Source: Ghiorsea sp. (GTDB lineage Bacteria > Pseudomonadota > Zetaproteobacteria > Mariprofundales > Mariprofundaceae). Taken from it: a stretch of 46,645 nt of DNA. The stretch spans positions 1 through 46,645 of the forward strand of contig JAUZSH010000020.1 of assembly GCA_030949605.1 (NCBI GenBank), given 5' to 3'. This document shows positions 18,525 through 27,112 of the stretch, piece by piece; within the stretch, counting starts at the first letter, position 1; the number at the start of each line of letters is the position of its first letter. The notes under the pieces were generated by a model. The model did no database searches and had not been told where the DNA came from. It was given only the letters and a program-made list of their open reading frames with translations. Position numbers and translations under genes: made by a program.

Positions 18525-20553
18525 ATGAATTTAATCGCCAATCAACTTCCCCCTTTTGATACATTAGACCCTAAAACCAATATCCAAACATTGGAAAGCA
18601 CATTTGAGACTGCCAAAAAAAAACATTAATGCCTTGGCTTCGCAAGATGATGTGACATGGGGTAACTTGATGTTGCCTTTGGCAGAAATTGATGAGTCCA
18701 TCTCTAGGCTTTGGAGCCCTGTTTCTCATCTGCATTCGGTGTGTGACAGCGAAGACATTCGCCCAGTGTATGAGCAAGGCATTCAAATCATGACCCAGTG
18801 GGGCACTTGGATTGCAGGGCATGATGGTTTATTCAAAGCCATTGAAAAACTAAGTCAAAGCGATGACTTCACCCATTTATCGGAAGCACAGCAAACCGCC
18901 ATCGCCAACACCTTGCGAGACTTCAAGCTGGCAGGCTCTGCCTTAGATGGTAAAGATAAAGCACGCTTTGCTGAGATTAAAATGCGCCTTGCTGAACTGG
19001 GAAACACCTTTTCCCAACATGTTTTGGATGCCACCCAAGCTTTTGAGTTGTTGATTGAGGATAAAAACAAGCTTCAAGGTTTACCTGAGTCCATTATTGA
19101 AGGTGCAGCGCAACGCGCCCAAGATAATGATAAACAAGGTTACTTATTTACTCTAGACATCCCATCCTACTTACCCTTGATGCAATACTTGGATGATACA
19201 AATATCCGTGAAACCATGTATAAAGCTTATGTTGGTCGCGCATCCGAGGGCGAGTTGAATAATACACCTGTGATTGATGAAATACTCACGCTAAAACAAG
19301 AAATAGCGCAATTACTTGGTTTTGATTCATACTCTGATTATTCACTTGCTGATAAAATGGCTGAAAGCGTGGAGCAAGTGACAGCATTCCTCCGTGATTT
19401 GGCACAAAAATCGAAAGAAATGGCAAAAAGTGACCTCAAAGCATTAAAAAAATATGCAAAAAATGATTTAAACATCAAAAACCTCGAAGCTTGGGACATT
19501 CCTTATGTGTCTGAAAAACTTCGTCAGTCCAAATATGCGATTTCCCAAGATGATTTGAAACCATGGTTTCCTGAAGCATCCGTCAAACAAGGCATGTTCG
19601 CACTCGCTGAAAAGTTGTATGGCATTCAAATCAAACGTGGTGAAACACCTGTTTGGTTTGAAAACGTTGAATATTATGATGTATTTGATGCAAGCGGCAA
19701 TAAAAAGGCAGGTTTTTATCTCGACCCTTATGCCCGCAAAGGTAAACGGGGTGGCGCATGGATGGATGAAGCTTTGGTGGCTTGGAAGTTTAGTGATGGC
19801 AGCTTGCAGCATCCTGTGGCGTATTTGGTGTGTAACTTCGATGCGCCAGTTGGCGATAAACCTGCGCTGTGGACACATGATGAAGTCATCACCCTATTCC
19901 ATGAATTTGGACATGGTTTGCATCATATGATGACGGCAGTCGATGTGCGTGAAGTCTCTGGTATCAATGGTGTGCCTTGGGATGCTGTGGAATTGCCTAG
20001 CCAATTTATGGAAAACTTCTGTTGGGAACGCGAAGTGTTGGATTTGTTCGCCAAACATTATGAAACAGGTGAGCTTCTACCTCAAGCTATGTTTGAAAAA
20101 ATGACGGCGGCGAAAAACTTCCAATCCGCCATGCAAATGCTAAGACAAATTGAGTTTTCATTGTTTGATTTATTGCTTCATGCCGACTTTGACCCGAGTG
20201 GCACACAGTCCGTCCAAGATTTATTGGATGAAGTCCGCGATGAAGTCGCCGTGCTCACACCACCAGCATTCAATAAATTTCAAAACAGCTTTTCACACAT
20301 CTTTGCTGGTGGTTATGCCGCAGGTTATTTCAGCTACAAATGGGCGGAAGTGTTGTCCGCAGACGCATATGCTGCCTTTGAAGAAGCATCGCAAGGTGTC
20401 AGCATCATCAATCAAGATGTGGCGAAGCGGTTCTTGGACGAAGTGTTATCACGCGGTGGCAGCCGAGATATGATGCAAAGTTATCAAGCTTTTCGTGGCA
20501 AAGCCCCAACCGTGGACGCACTGTTAAAACATAATGGTATTGCGATAGCCTAA
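18525..20553 (+). CDS. prlC: Oligopeptidase A, M3 metallopeptidase (frameshift near start)
   Basis: A cytosolic zinc oligopeptidase that degrades short peptides, including cleaved signal peptides. The zinc site HEFGHGLHH is at about two thirds of the protein, with the third ligand in NFCWEREVL. The true N-terminus is at ATG 18525: MNLIANQLPPFDTLDPKTNI. One extra A in the nine-A run at 18615-18623 stops that frame at 18629, while the main frame resumes KKNINALASQDDVTWG. With eight A's the gene would be continuous, about 675 residues, the normal length. An in-frame start at 18604 is unlikely because it would drop a conserved N-terminal helix. Confidence 0.93.
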
Positions 20554-20584
20554 AGTGTATCCAAGGGGCTTATCACAGCCCCAA

Positions 20585-20677
20585 GGCGAACTTATGCGCA
20601 CAAAAACAGATAAGTCTGATGCATCTTTAATTGCGCGTTTTTGTTTGGCAATGTCGCCAGCTTTTTTTTCCCGCTAA
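20585..20677 (+). pseudogene. Remnant of an IS110-type transposase
   Basis: The frame from ATG 20594 reads MRTKTDKSDASLIARFCLAM then SPAFFSR and stops. The pattern T-K-T-D-K-x-D-A-x-L-I-A-R-F is typical of the N-terminal DEDD region of IS110-family transposases. Only about 30 codons survive, with no detectable flanking continuation. It is a decayed fragment. Confidence 0.6.
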
Positions 20678-20823
20678 AATAATTGATAAATCGCCCTATG
20701 ATGAACGCTAATGAGATTATCCTTTTTCAATCGACCAGCAACTTGTTCAGGAGTTCATAAAAAACAATTTATTCATTTTATGCTTGAAAATGCTACGATT
20801 GGGTGCAATGAATAATTGATGGT

Positions 20824-21029
20824 CACTACTGTCCGACGAAAGTTCGAGGCTTTATTTCCAACTCTTTATGCCATAAAGGTTTCCTTTGCGGCACGATGTT
20901 ATGAGACAGGAAGTAATATTTTACGCTTTACGTCATTCCCGCGAAGGCGGGAATCTATTGTTTGCAAGGTTTTTTTGGATACCCAGTCAAGTCGGGCATG
21001 GCGATATGTGACTTTCGTCGGATAGTAGC
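20824..21029. repeat. MITE-like element family C, copy 1
   Basis: The ends are ACTACTGTCCGACGAAAGT and its complement (one mismatch). The interior holds a CATTCCCGCGAAGGCGGGAATC hairpin split. It matches the 172-base element at 24725-24896 in opposite orientation, with about 35 extra bases in this copy. ATTGAT occurs a few bases outside both ends. Confidence 0.75.
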
Positions 21030-21058
21030 GATTGATAGTTTAAAAATTAGGGGGCTAT

Positions 21059-21310
21059 ATGTTTGGTTTAGGAACAACAGAGTTAATTTTAATCTTGGTG
21101 ATTGTAATGGTACTTTTTGGCGCGAAAAAACTTCCTGCATTGGGCGAAGGTTTGGCAAAAGGCATCAAAAGCTTCCGTTCAAACCTTTCAGATGAGAAGA
21201 AAGAGCAAAAAGAAGATAAAGCTGAAACCGATAAAGTTATGGACACTTCTAAAGCGGTAGATGCTGAGAAAGTTGAAATTACAGATAAAGAGAAGAGTAA
21301 AGTTGTTTGA
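21059..21310 (+). CDS. tatA: Sec-independent translocase protein TatA
   Basis: TatA forms the pore-like component that moves folded proteins across the inner membrane. The 83 residues show a short N-terminal membrane helix ([21 protein letters not shown]), the hinge [20 protein letters not shown] and a charged Lys/Glu/Asp-rich tail, all typical. An AGGGGG ribosome site precedes the ATG. It is the first gene of a tatABC operon. Confidence 0.95.
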   Translation: MFGLGTTELILILVIVMVLFGAKKLPALGEGLAKGIKSFRSNLSDEKKEQKEDKAETDKVMDTSKAVDAEKVEITDKEKSKVV

Positions 21311-21340
21311 TGCTGTTTGCACCATATAAAGAGTTGATTT

Positions 21341-21634
21341 ATGCCTGATATTGGAATGATTGAATTAATTTTAATTGGCCTTATCGGTTTTTTGGTGCTC
21401 GGTCCTGAGCGACTACCTGAGTTTCTTGGTCAAATTGCTAAGATTGTGAAGCAAGGTAGAGGTTGGGTCAATAGCTTGAAGAAGCAGTTAGAATATGAAA
21501 AACACACACTTTCTCAGCCTCTTCAAGACGCAACGCAAGATGTTAATATATCCTTGACCGACACGAAGAAGGATATTGAAGAGTCTTTGAAAGATATGAC
21601 GGATGCTACGGTGGTTGAGAAAAAAGATAAGTGA
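21341..21634 (+). CDS. tatB: Sec-independent translocase protein TatB
   Basis: TatB works with TatC as the twin-arginine signal receptor. The 97 residues begin MPDIGMIELILIGLIGFLVLG followed by PERLPEFLGQIAKIVKQGR, where the Gly-Pro-Glu-Arg-Leu-Pro hinge distinguishes TatB from TatA. An amphipathic helix and acidic tail follow. Its stop overlaps the GTG start of tatC by four bases. Confidence 0.94.
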   Translation: MPDIGMIELILIGLIGFLVLGPERLPEFLGQIAKIVKQGRGWVNSLKKQLEYEKHTLSQPLQDATQDVNISLTDTKKDIEESLKDMTDATVVEKKDK

Positions 21635-22392
21635 GTACAGAAACCCCTGATTCCACCCCTTTAATGACGCATTTAAAAGAGTTAAAAAAACGACTTGGTA
21701 TTGCGATTATCACCTATATTCTTGGCGTCTTGGTATTGATGAACTTTTCAGAAGTTGTCTTTGAATTTATTTCGGTACCCATTCGTGATGCTTTACCGCC
21801 CAATACACCACTGATATTTTTGAATGCACCAGATGTGTTTTTCACCTATTTGAAAATCGCCTTGGTCTTAAGCTTGTTTGCTACGGCTCCGATTACTTTT
21901 TATCAACTCTGGGCTTTTGTTGCACCTGGTTTATATAAAAACGAACGCCGTGCATTCTTGGGTTACTTTGTATCAAGTTTGCTACTTATGCTTTCAGGCG
22001 CTGCCTTTTCGTTCTATATTGTATTCCCCCTCATATTTGAGTTCTTCTTAGGATTTTCAACAGACATGATTCAGGCTATGCCTGCTATTAAGGAATACTT
22101 AACCTTAACACTCAAGCTGCTGTTTGCTTTTGGTATGAGCTTCCAAATTCCTATTATTATTATGCTGTTGGTACGCATGGATTTGGTGAATATTCAAGGG
22201 CTTAAAGACAAGCGGCGCTATGTGATTGTGTGGGCATTTATCTTTGCTGCGATTTTAACGCCACCTGATATTATTTCGCAAACACTGCTCGCTTTACCCA
22301 TGCTATTGTTGTATGAAGTTGGCATTATAACGGCTCGTATGTCATTGCGAAAGAAAGATGATACAACAGAAAATAATGAGGAAAACATATGA
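21631..22392 (+). CDS. tatC: Sec-independent translocase protein TatC
   Basis: TatC is the six-helix membrane receptor for twin-arginine signal peptides. The 253 residues include the N-terminal MTHLKELKKRLGIAI, FLNAPDVFFTYLKIAL, YQLWAFVAPGLYKNERR and AFGMSFQIPIIIMLL signatures, and six hydrophobic segments. GTG start overlaps tatB, and the TGA overlaps the ATG of the next small gene (ATGA), so four genes at least are coupled. Confidence 0.95.
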   Translation: MSTETPDSTPLMTHLKELKKRLGIAIITYILGVLVLMNFSEVVFEFISVPIRDALPPNTPLIFLNAPDVFFTYLKIALVLSLFATAPITFYQLWAFVAPGLYKNERRAFLGYFVSSLLLMLSGAAFSFYIVFPLIFEFFLGFSTDMIQAMPAIKEYLTLTLKLLFAFGMSFQIPIIIMLLVRMDLVNIQGLKDKRRYVIVWAFIFAAILTPPDIISQTLLALPMLLLYEVGIITARMSLRKKDDTTENNEENI

Positions 22393-22553
22393 TTATTCGC
22401 TTGGTTATTGCTATTGTTATTGTGGTCATTGCGGTAAAAATGTACCGTCATTTTCTTAAAGAAAAAGCATGCGATACCTGCAATAAACGTATTGGTAAAG
22501 TGGCAGAGGTCTGCCACCATTGCAATACAATTCAGCAAAAAGGAGAGCGCTGA
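22389..22553 (+). CDS. Membrane-anchored zinc-ribbon microprotein
   Basis: A 54-residue gene not usually annotated because of its length. It starts with one hydrophobic helix (MIIRLVIAIVIVVIAVKMY) and continues into a short basic region with two cysteine pairs, CDTCNK and CHHCNT, spaced like a small zinc ribbon. The ATGA overlap with the tatC stop argues strongly that it is translated. A cytoplasmic zinc-binding domain tethered to the inner membrane next to TatC is suggested. I know no named family; a Tat- or divisome-linked role is inference from position only. Confidence 0.75.
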   Translation: MIIRLVIAIVIVVIAVKMYRHFLKEKACDTCNKRIGKVAEVCHHCNTIQQKGER

Positions 22554-22591
22554 ATGTTGACTAATGTAGTACGCAATGGTTCATTGATTTA

Positions 22592-22882
22592 ATGGATAAG
22601 CTTCAAGTAGAACAAGCCGTGCAACAACGCTTGAATATGTTGACCAAGCATTTGAACACAGTGCGCCAAAATTATGAGCAAGTTATGGTAGAAAACAAAC
22701 GACTGCGTGAAGTCGTGCGTCTGGCAGAAGCTGAACTTAGAAAACGCCGCGAGCAAATTGAAGCATTAAAACATGAACAACAGAACGCTGAGAATAAACG
22801 TTTGGATGCTAAAGCTAGAGTGGAAGATACGATTGAAAAACTGGATGTTTTAATCGCTGAGAATGAGGTGCAACAACCATGA
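22592..22882 (+). CDS. ZapB-like coiled-coil division protein
   Basis: A 96-residue protein that is almost entirely coiled coil, with heptads of Leu/Val and dense Lys/Arg/Glu (LNTVRQNYEQVMVENKRLRE onward). It overlaps the zapA start by four bases (ATGA). Small coiled-coil genes directly upstream of zapA are commonly ZapB-like proteins that link ZapA/FtsZ rings. Sequence alone is too low in complexity to prove orthology with E. coli ZapB. No strong ribosome site precedes the ATG at 22592. Confidence 0.7.
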   Translation: MDKLQVEQAVQQRLNMLTKHLNTVRQNYEQVMVENKRLREVVRLAEAELRKRREQIEALKHEQQNAENKRLDAKARVEDTIEKLDVLIAENEVQQP

Positions 22883-23175
22883 GCTCATCCGTGGAAGTGT
22901 TACTTGGTGGCGTGAAAATGAATGTCAACACTGAGGATGAGCCTATTAAAGTTAGAGCCGCCGCAGCTTTGGTACAAGAGCAGTTTATCGCACTAAAGCA
23001 GTCAGGTACGATTATTGATAGTAGTAAAATTATGGCATTGATTGCATTGAACCTTGCCGATGAACTCTTGCAGCAACAAAATAAAATTGACCCTGAAGTG
23101 GTAGAAGAAATACTTTTAACACTTGACCAAGCCGTTGCACAGGCAGAGAGTTTAGCTAATGTGTCCCTGCGCTGA
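22879..23175 (+). CDS. zapA: Cell division protein ZapA
   Basis: ZapA binds and bundles FtsZ at midcell. The 98 residues carry the N-terminal VEVLLGGVKMNVNTEDEP strand region and the later DSSKIMALIALNLADELLQQ helix, which matches the conserved KIAVLAALNLADEL-type motif of ZapA. A coiled-coil C-terminus follows. The position directly before 6S RNA and the 5-FCL gene is the conserved proteobacterial arrangement and supports the call. Confidence 0.9.
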   Translation: MSSSVEVLLGGVKMNVNTEDEPIKVRAAAALVQEQFIALKQSGTIIDSSKIMALIALNLADELLQQQNKIDPEVVEEILLTLDQAVAQAESLANVSLR

Positions 23176-23179
23176 TCGA

Positions 23180-23345
23180 GTCTCAATATAGTTGCCTGAG
23201 CCTATGTGTTTCGATTGGGAGATGGCTATTGTTGCTGTGTGCGTCATTCCTTGCGAAAGAACCTGATGCAACAATGCTTCGCCCCCCTCACTTTGAGGGT
23301 TCGACAACTTCCTGATGATACGACAGTGCGGGGATGCTTTTTATT
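23180..23345 (+). ncRNA. ssrS: 6S RNA
   Basis: The space between zapA and the 5-FCL gene is the classic 6S RNA locus. The sequence holds CCTGAGCC near the 5' end, a long apical stem (ATTGTTGC around 23229 pairing with GCAACAAT around 23268, with inner TCA/TGA and TTC/GAA pairs), and TTTGAGGGTTCGACAACTTCCTG resembling the 3' arm of known 6S RNAs. 6S RNA mimics an open promoter and restrains RNA polymerase-sigma70 in slow growth. End points are approximate. Confidence 0.8.
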
Positions 23346-23347
23346 TT

Positions 23348-23923
23348 ATGCCTGATATTTCTTTACTTAAACACCGGCTTCGCCAACAAGTAGCGAACAC
23401 TCGGAAGCAACTTAAACCTGAACAGCGTCAAACTTACTCTGCACAAATCATGCAATATGCGCGTAATCATTTGTTATCCAAGGGTGTTCAATGTTTGCTC
23501 ATCTATAAGGCCTTGCCTGCTGAGGTAAACACCGATGTTTTATTGGTTGATGATTTTTTTAATGTGTATGTGCCACGCATGCTGGATGATTGTGGCATGG
23601 CATGGGTTGGTATTGATGCAGCTAGCCAATGGGAAAAGGCTGGCTTTGGTGTTTCCGAACCTGTTGGCAACACACTTTGGCAGCCATCATCTGTAAAAAC
23701 AGCTTTATTATGTCCGCTGCTCGCCTTTGATCATCAAGGGCATAGATTGGGCATGGGCAAAGGTTACTTTGACCGCTGGCTTGCCAAGCATGGTGAAAAT
23801 ATAGAAGTGGTGGGTTTGGCGTATTCATGCCAAGAGCTTTCCAAAGTACCTATCGAACCACATGATGTACCGCTAGCAACAATTATTACAGAACACGGAG
23901 TGCTTTCATGCCCAACAGTTTAA
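23348..23923 (+). CDS. fau: 5-formyltetrahydrofolate cyclo-ligase
   Basis: The enzyme turns 5-formyl-THF into methenyl-THF using ATP. ATG 23348 is preferred over the upstream ATG at 23315 because it avoids overlap with 6S RNA and begins MPDISLLKHRLRQQVANTRK, as expected. It then has 191 residues. Landmarks are LLCPLLAFDHQGHRLGMGKGYFDRWL (the ATP/folate-binding block) and LAYSCQEL near the end. The gene overlaps the next gene by 16 bases. The symbol follows the E. coli gene (also ygfA). Confidence 0.92.
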   Translation: MPDISLLKHRLRQQVANTRKQLKPEQRQTYSAQIMQYARNHLLSKGVQCLLIYKALPAEVNTDVLLVDDFFNVYVPRMLDDCGMAWVGIDAASQWEKAGFGVSEPVGNTLWQPSSVKTALLCPLLAFDHQGHRLGMGKGYFDRWLAKHGENIEVVGLAYSCQELSKVPIEPHDVPLATIITEHGVLSCPTV

Positions 23924-24705
23924 ATATTCTTATCATTGGTGATGTGCTTGGCAAAGCTGGGCGACGAGCATTGCGCGACCATTTACCCAGCTTGCTGGAT
24001 GAACATCAAATTGATTTTTGTGTTGCCAATGGTGAAAACATTGCGGCAGGTTTTGGTACAACACTTAAACTGGCCGATGAATTATTTTCTGTGGGCGTGG
24101 ATGTTATCACCAATGGTAACCATTGCTGGGACCAACGTAGTTTTTTGGAAGACATCGAAGAGGATGATAGGTTTGTTCGCCCTGCGAACTTCTCCAAATA
24201 TGCACCAGGGCATGGCTGGACAGTACAAGAGACACGCGATGGTCATAAGATTGCGGTAATCAACCTTATCGGACAAGTATTTATGGGAACTTGGGACTGC
24301 CCCTTTGAAGCTGCCGATCGTGCGCTTGAAGAAATACCTGATGATGTCAATGCAGTGCTTGTTGATTTACATGCGGAAGTAACCAGTGAAAAGATGGGCA
24401 TGGGCTGGTATCTCGATGGGCAAGTAAGCATGGTTTATGGTACGCATACGCATGTACCGACTTGTGATGAAATCATTCATCCTAGTGGCACTGCTTTTCA
24501 ATCGGATATTGGTATGACAGGGTCTTACAACTCGATTATCGGTATGAAAAAAGAAGGTGCATTGCGTCGAATGGTCAAGCGTTTACCCCAACGTTTTGAA
24601 GCTGTGGAGCGTGGAGCGACTATTTTTGCGACCAAGATAACAGTGGATGGAGAGACCAAACAAACAACTGCGATTGAGAGGATTTGTGTTCGTCCTCGCG
24701 ATTGA
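23908..24705 (+). CDS. YmdB-type metallophosphoesterase
   Basis: A 265-residue member of the TIGR00282 family, which includes Bacillus YmdB, a 2',3'-cyclic nucleotide phosphodiesterase. Metal ligands are visible in IIGDVLGKAGRRAL, CVANGENIAAGFG, ITNGNHCWDQ, VDLHAEVTSEK and YGTHTHVPT. It starts 16 bases inside the 5-FCL gene, so the two are co-transcribed. It is cytoplasmic. Its physiological substrate in proteobacteria is not established. Confidence 0.9.
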   Translation: MPNSLNILIIGDVLGKAGRRALRDHLPSLLDEHQIDFCVANGENIAAGFGTTLKLADELFSVGVDVITNGNHCWDQRSFLEDIEEDDRFVRPANFSKYAPGHGWTVQETRDGHKIAVINLIGQVFMGTWDCPFEAADRALEEIPDDVNAVLVDLHAEVTSEKMGMGWYLDGQVSMVYGTHTHVPTCDEIIHPSGTAFQSDIGMTGSYNSIIGMKKEGALRRMVKRLPQRFEAVERGATIFATKITVDGETKQTTAIERICVRPRD

Positions 24706-24724
24706 TTAAAGAGAATTGGTACCT

Positions 24725-24896
24725 ACTACTGTCCGACGAAAGTCGCATATCGTCATGCCCGATTTGATCGGGTATCCAGAAAAGCTTGCAAACAATGGAT
24801 TCCCGCCCCACACCTTCGCGGGGGGGGGGGCAAGCTCTTAGCGGGAATGACATGAAGAGTTGGAAATAAAGCCTTGAACTTTCGTCGGACAGTAGT
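24725..24896. repeat. MITE-like element family C, copy 2
   Basis: The ends are ACTACTGTCCGACGAAAGT and its perfect complement. It is inverted relative to 20824-21029. The interior includes an 11-G run at 24820-24830, absent from the other copy, which is a likely slippage or sequencing trouble spot. Confidence 0.78.
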
Positions 24897-24909
24897 GAAT
24901 TGTACCCTT

Positions 24910-24937
24910 AAAAAAGGCGGCTTATAGCCGCCTTTTT
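24910..24937. terminator. Bidirectional intrinsic terminator
   Basis: AAGGCGGC-TTATA-GCCGCC is followed by TTTTT on the plus strand, and preceded by A's that give a T-tract on the minus strand. It can end the 5-FCL/YmdB transcript from the left and the rpoD transcript from the right. Confidence 0.8.
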
Positions 24938-24942
24938 CATAA

Positions 24943-25104
24943 GATCCACTTGCAAAACTCATGAGCGGCGATTGACTTCCCCCACCCTGGCGCGTTTTCA
25001 GGCTGGAATTTCGGTGTATGGAACCACCATGCCCCTCATTTCAGCCTAAAAACCCACTCAAAGTGGGATTGCCACTCATCCACCCAGAGTTTTGCAAGTG
25101 GCTC
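24943..25104. repeat. MITE family B, copy 2
   Basis: A 162-base copy of the element at 18290-18450, with ends GATCCACTTGCAAAACTC and GAGTTTTGCAAGTGGCTC. Flanking bases (ATAA/ATAC) give only an imperfect duplication. It sits 16 bases past the rpoD stop, between rpoD and its terminator, so it is probably transcribed as part of the rpoD 3' end. Confidence 0.85.
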
Positions 25105-25120
25105 ATACTTATTGGTTTTT

Positions 25121-27097
25121 TTATTTGTTATTCATCAGTGAGGGTGAAATTTCAGGGCTATCAGCAAATGTTTTAAGCTTTTGCGCCCGTGATGGATGGC
25201 GAAGTTTACGCAATGCTTTGGCTTCAATTTGACGAATACGTTCACGTGTCACATTAAACTGTTTCCCAACTTCTTCCAAAGTGTGGTCGGTGTTCATGCC
25301 AATCCCAAAACGCATACGAAGAACCTTTTGCTCTCGATCCGTTAAATTCTCCAACACCTCATGGGTTGATTCACGCAAAGCTTCAATCACAGCTGTATCC
25401 AATGGATTTTCAGCTTTTACATCTTGCACAAAGTCACCCAAACTGGTGTCATCATCATCACCCACAGGTGTATCTAGTGACACAGGTTCTTTGGCAACTT
25501 CTAAAATTTGCTCAACTTTTTCAATCGGCATTTCTAATTTTTCAGCCAACTCTTCTGGGCTAGGTTCACGCCCTGTTTCTTGGGCAATCTGGCGAGAAAT
25601 ACGCATGATTTTATTAATGGTTTCAATCATATGCACAGGAATACGAATGGTGCGCGCCTGATCAGCAATTGAACGCGTAATAGCTTGGCGAATCCACCAT
25701 GTTGCATAGGTTGAAAACTTATAACCCCTGCGCCATTCAAATTTATCCACCGCTTTCATCAAACCAATATTACCTTCTTGAATCAAATCCAAGAAACCAA
25801 GTCCACGATTGGTGTACTTTTTAGCAATCGAAATCACCAAGCGTAAGTTCGCCTCAATCATTTCTCGTTTGGCTTGACGCATTTTGGCTTCGCCCATGGT
25901 CAACTTGCGCGCCACATCTTTAAGCTCGTAAACATCCATTTCACTTTCTTGTTCTACACGTTTTAAACGGCGTTGATTCTCTTTGATTTTGGTTGATGAA
26001 AGTGTAAAGGCTTCATTCCAACGGGCTTCAGGGTTTTGTTTGAGCATATCAGCCCCCCACTTTTCATCCGTAAGACGAGTGGGAAAGGTTTCCAAGAATA
26101 ATTTACGTGGCATTTTTGCTTTTAAAGCTTGATCACGAATAGCGCGTTCATATTTGCGAACTCTATCCACATTACTTTTAAAACGAGCCACAAGTTTAAT
26201 CAATTGTTTATTGGAGAAAGGGATGGTAACCAACTCAAACAACATGGCATTAAGCACTTCATCAGCACGAGAAGCAAGCTTTTTGTCACGAGGTTTACGG
26301 GTACGTTCTTGGCGAATTTTGAGAAACTCTTGATGCAACTCTTTGGCTCGTTCAAAGTGTTCTAAAGCTGATTCAAGCTGCTCTTCTTTAGTGATAACAG
26401 TCTCTTCCATTGGTGTGCCATCGGGTGTTGCTGTGCGTGCTTTAATAGCTGCAGCCAAAGCTTCAGGGCTCATTTTAGGCTTGGCATCAATTAAGTCATC
26501 ATCATCAGCTTCGCTTTTATCCATACGATTTTCATATTCAGCAATGGCGGCGGCGTTGACGACTTTATCATCAATATCAAGAATATCTTTGAAGTTTGGC
26601 TCTTCTTCAAGCTCCAAGGCTTCATCGCGGATTTCGATGACGCGTTCCCCTAAATACATAATTTCACGGAATGTCGCAGGGCAAAGGCAGATAGCCTCAT
26701 GTACTTGCATACGACCTTCTTCAATGCGTCGGGCTATTTCAATTTCACCTTCACGGGTTAATAGCTCTACGGTTCCCATTTCACGCAAATACATGCGAAC
26801 AGGGTCATCCACACGAATCACTGTGCCTAATGTGGTGGTGTCGGCGCGAAGCGCGGAATCTTCCTTGCGTAGGCGGTCTTTCCGCATCGCATATTCACCA
26901 GTTGGCGCACGTTGGGGGTCGACCACTTCTACACCCATTTCAGTGAATAGGTTGATAATAGCTTCTACTTGATTGGCATCGACCAAGCCTTTGGGTAAGT
27001 GGCTGTTTAATTCATCATAGGTGATGTATCCAGCTTCCTTACCTTTTGCCATCAATGTGCCAAGTTCTTTGACCTTAGCTTGTTCAAATTTACTCAT
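25121..27097 (-). CDS. rpoD: RNA polymerase primary sigma factor (sigma-70)
   Basis: The housekeeping sigma factor, 658 residues. Region 1.1 is at the N-terminus ([19 protein letters not shown]). Region 1.2/2 follows around [12 protein letters not shown], with the proteobacterial acidic non-conserved insert between. Region 2 has [17 protein letters not shown] (core binding and -10 recognition), and region 4 has [20 protein letters not shown] (-35 helix-turn-helix). It lies 15 bases downstream of dnaG in the same direction, the common dnaG-rpoD pairing of the macromolecular synthesis operon. rpsU is not present upstream. Confidence 0.97.
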   Translation of the reverse strand: MSKFEQAKVKELGTLMAKGKEAGYITYDELNSHLPKGLVDANQVEAIINLFTEMGVEVVDPQRAPTGEYAMRKDRLRKEDSALRADTTTLGTVIRVDDPVRMYLREMGTVELLTREGEIEIARRIEEGRMQVHEAICLCPATFREIMYLGERVIEIRDEALELEEEPNFKDILDIDDKVVNAAAIAEYENRMDKSEADDDDLIDAKPKMSPEALAAAIKARTATPDGTPMEETVITKEEQLESALEHFERAKELHQEFLKIRQERTRKPRDKKLASRADEVLNAMLFELVTIPFSNKQLIKLVARFKSNVDRVRKYERAIRDQALKAKMPRKLFLETFPTRLTDEKWGADMLKQNPEARWNEAFTLSSTKIKENQRRLKRVEQESEMDVYELKDVARKLTMGEAKMRQAKREMIEANLRLVISIAKKYTNRGLGFLDLIQEGNIGLMKAVDKFEWRRGYKFSTYATWWIRQAITRSIADQARTIRIPVHMIETINKIMRISRQIAQETGREPSPEELAEKLEMPIEKVEQILEVAKEPVSLDTPVGDDDDTSLGDFVQDVKAENPLDTAVIEALRESTHEVLENLTDREQKVLRMRFGIGMNTDHTLEEVGKQFNVTRERIRQIEAKALRKLRHPSRAQKLKTFADSPEISPSLMNNK

Positions 27098-27112
27098 GTT
27101 TACATGCCGCCA

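Larger units (their letters stand above)
20554..21058. other. Gap between prlC and tatA
   Basis: No gene is seen. It contains a GGGGCT-AGCCCC hairpin at about 20566-20583, the IS110 remnant, and a long inverted-repeat element of family C at 20824-21029. The remaining A/T-rich bases probably hold the tat promoter, but no clear promoter hexamers stand out. Confidence 0.6.
24706..25120. other. Gap between YmdB-type gene and rpoD with two MITEs and a terminator
   Basis: No gene is seen in about 415 bases. Family C element copy 2 is at 24725-24896, a terminator hairpin at 24910-24937 and family B element copy 2 at 24943-25104. Confidence 0.8.

Noticed and set aside
20566-20583. Terminator after prlC
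   Set aside because: GGGGCT/AGCCCC forms a short hairpin, but no T-tract follows.
23315-23347. Upstream ATG for the 5-FCL gene
   Set aside because: It would overlap the 3' part of 6S RNA and adds MIRQCGDAFYF, which is not seen in the family; ATG 23348 fits better.
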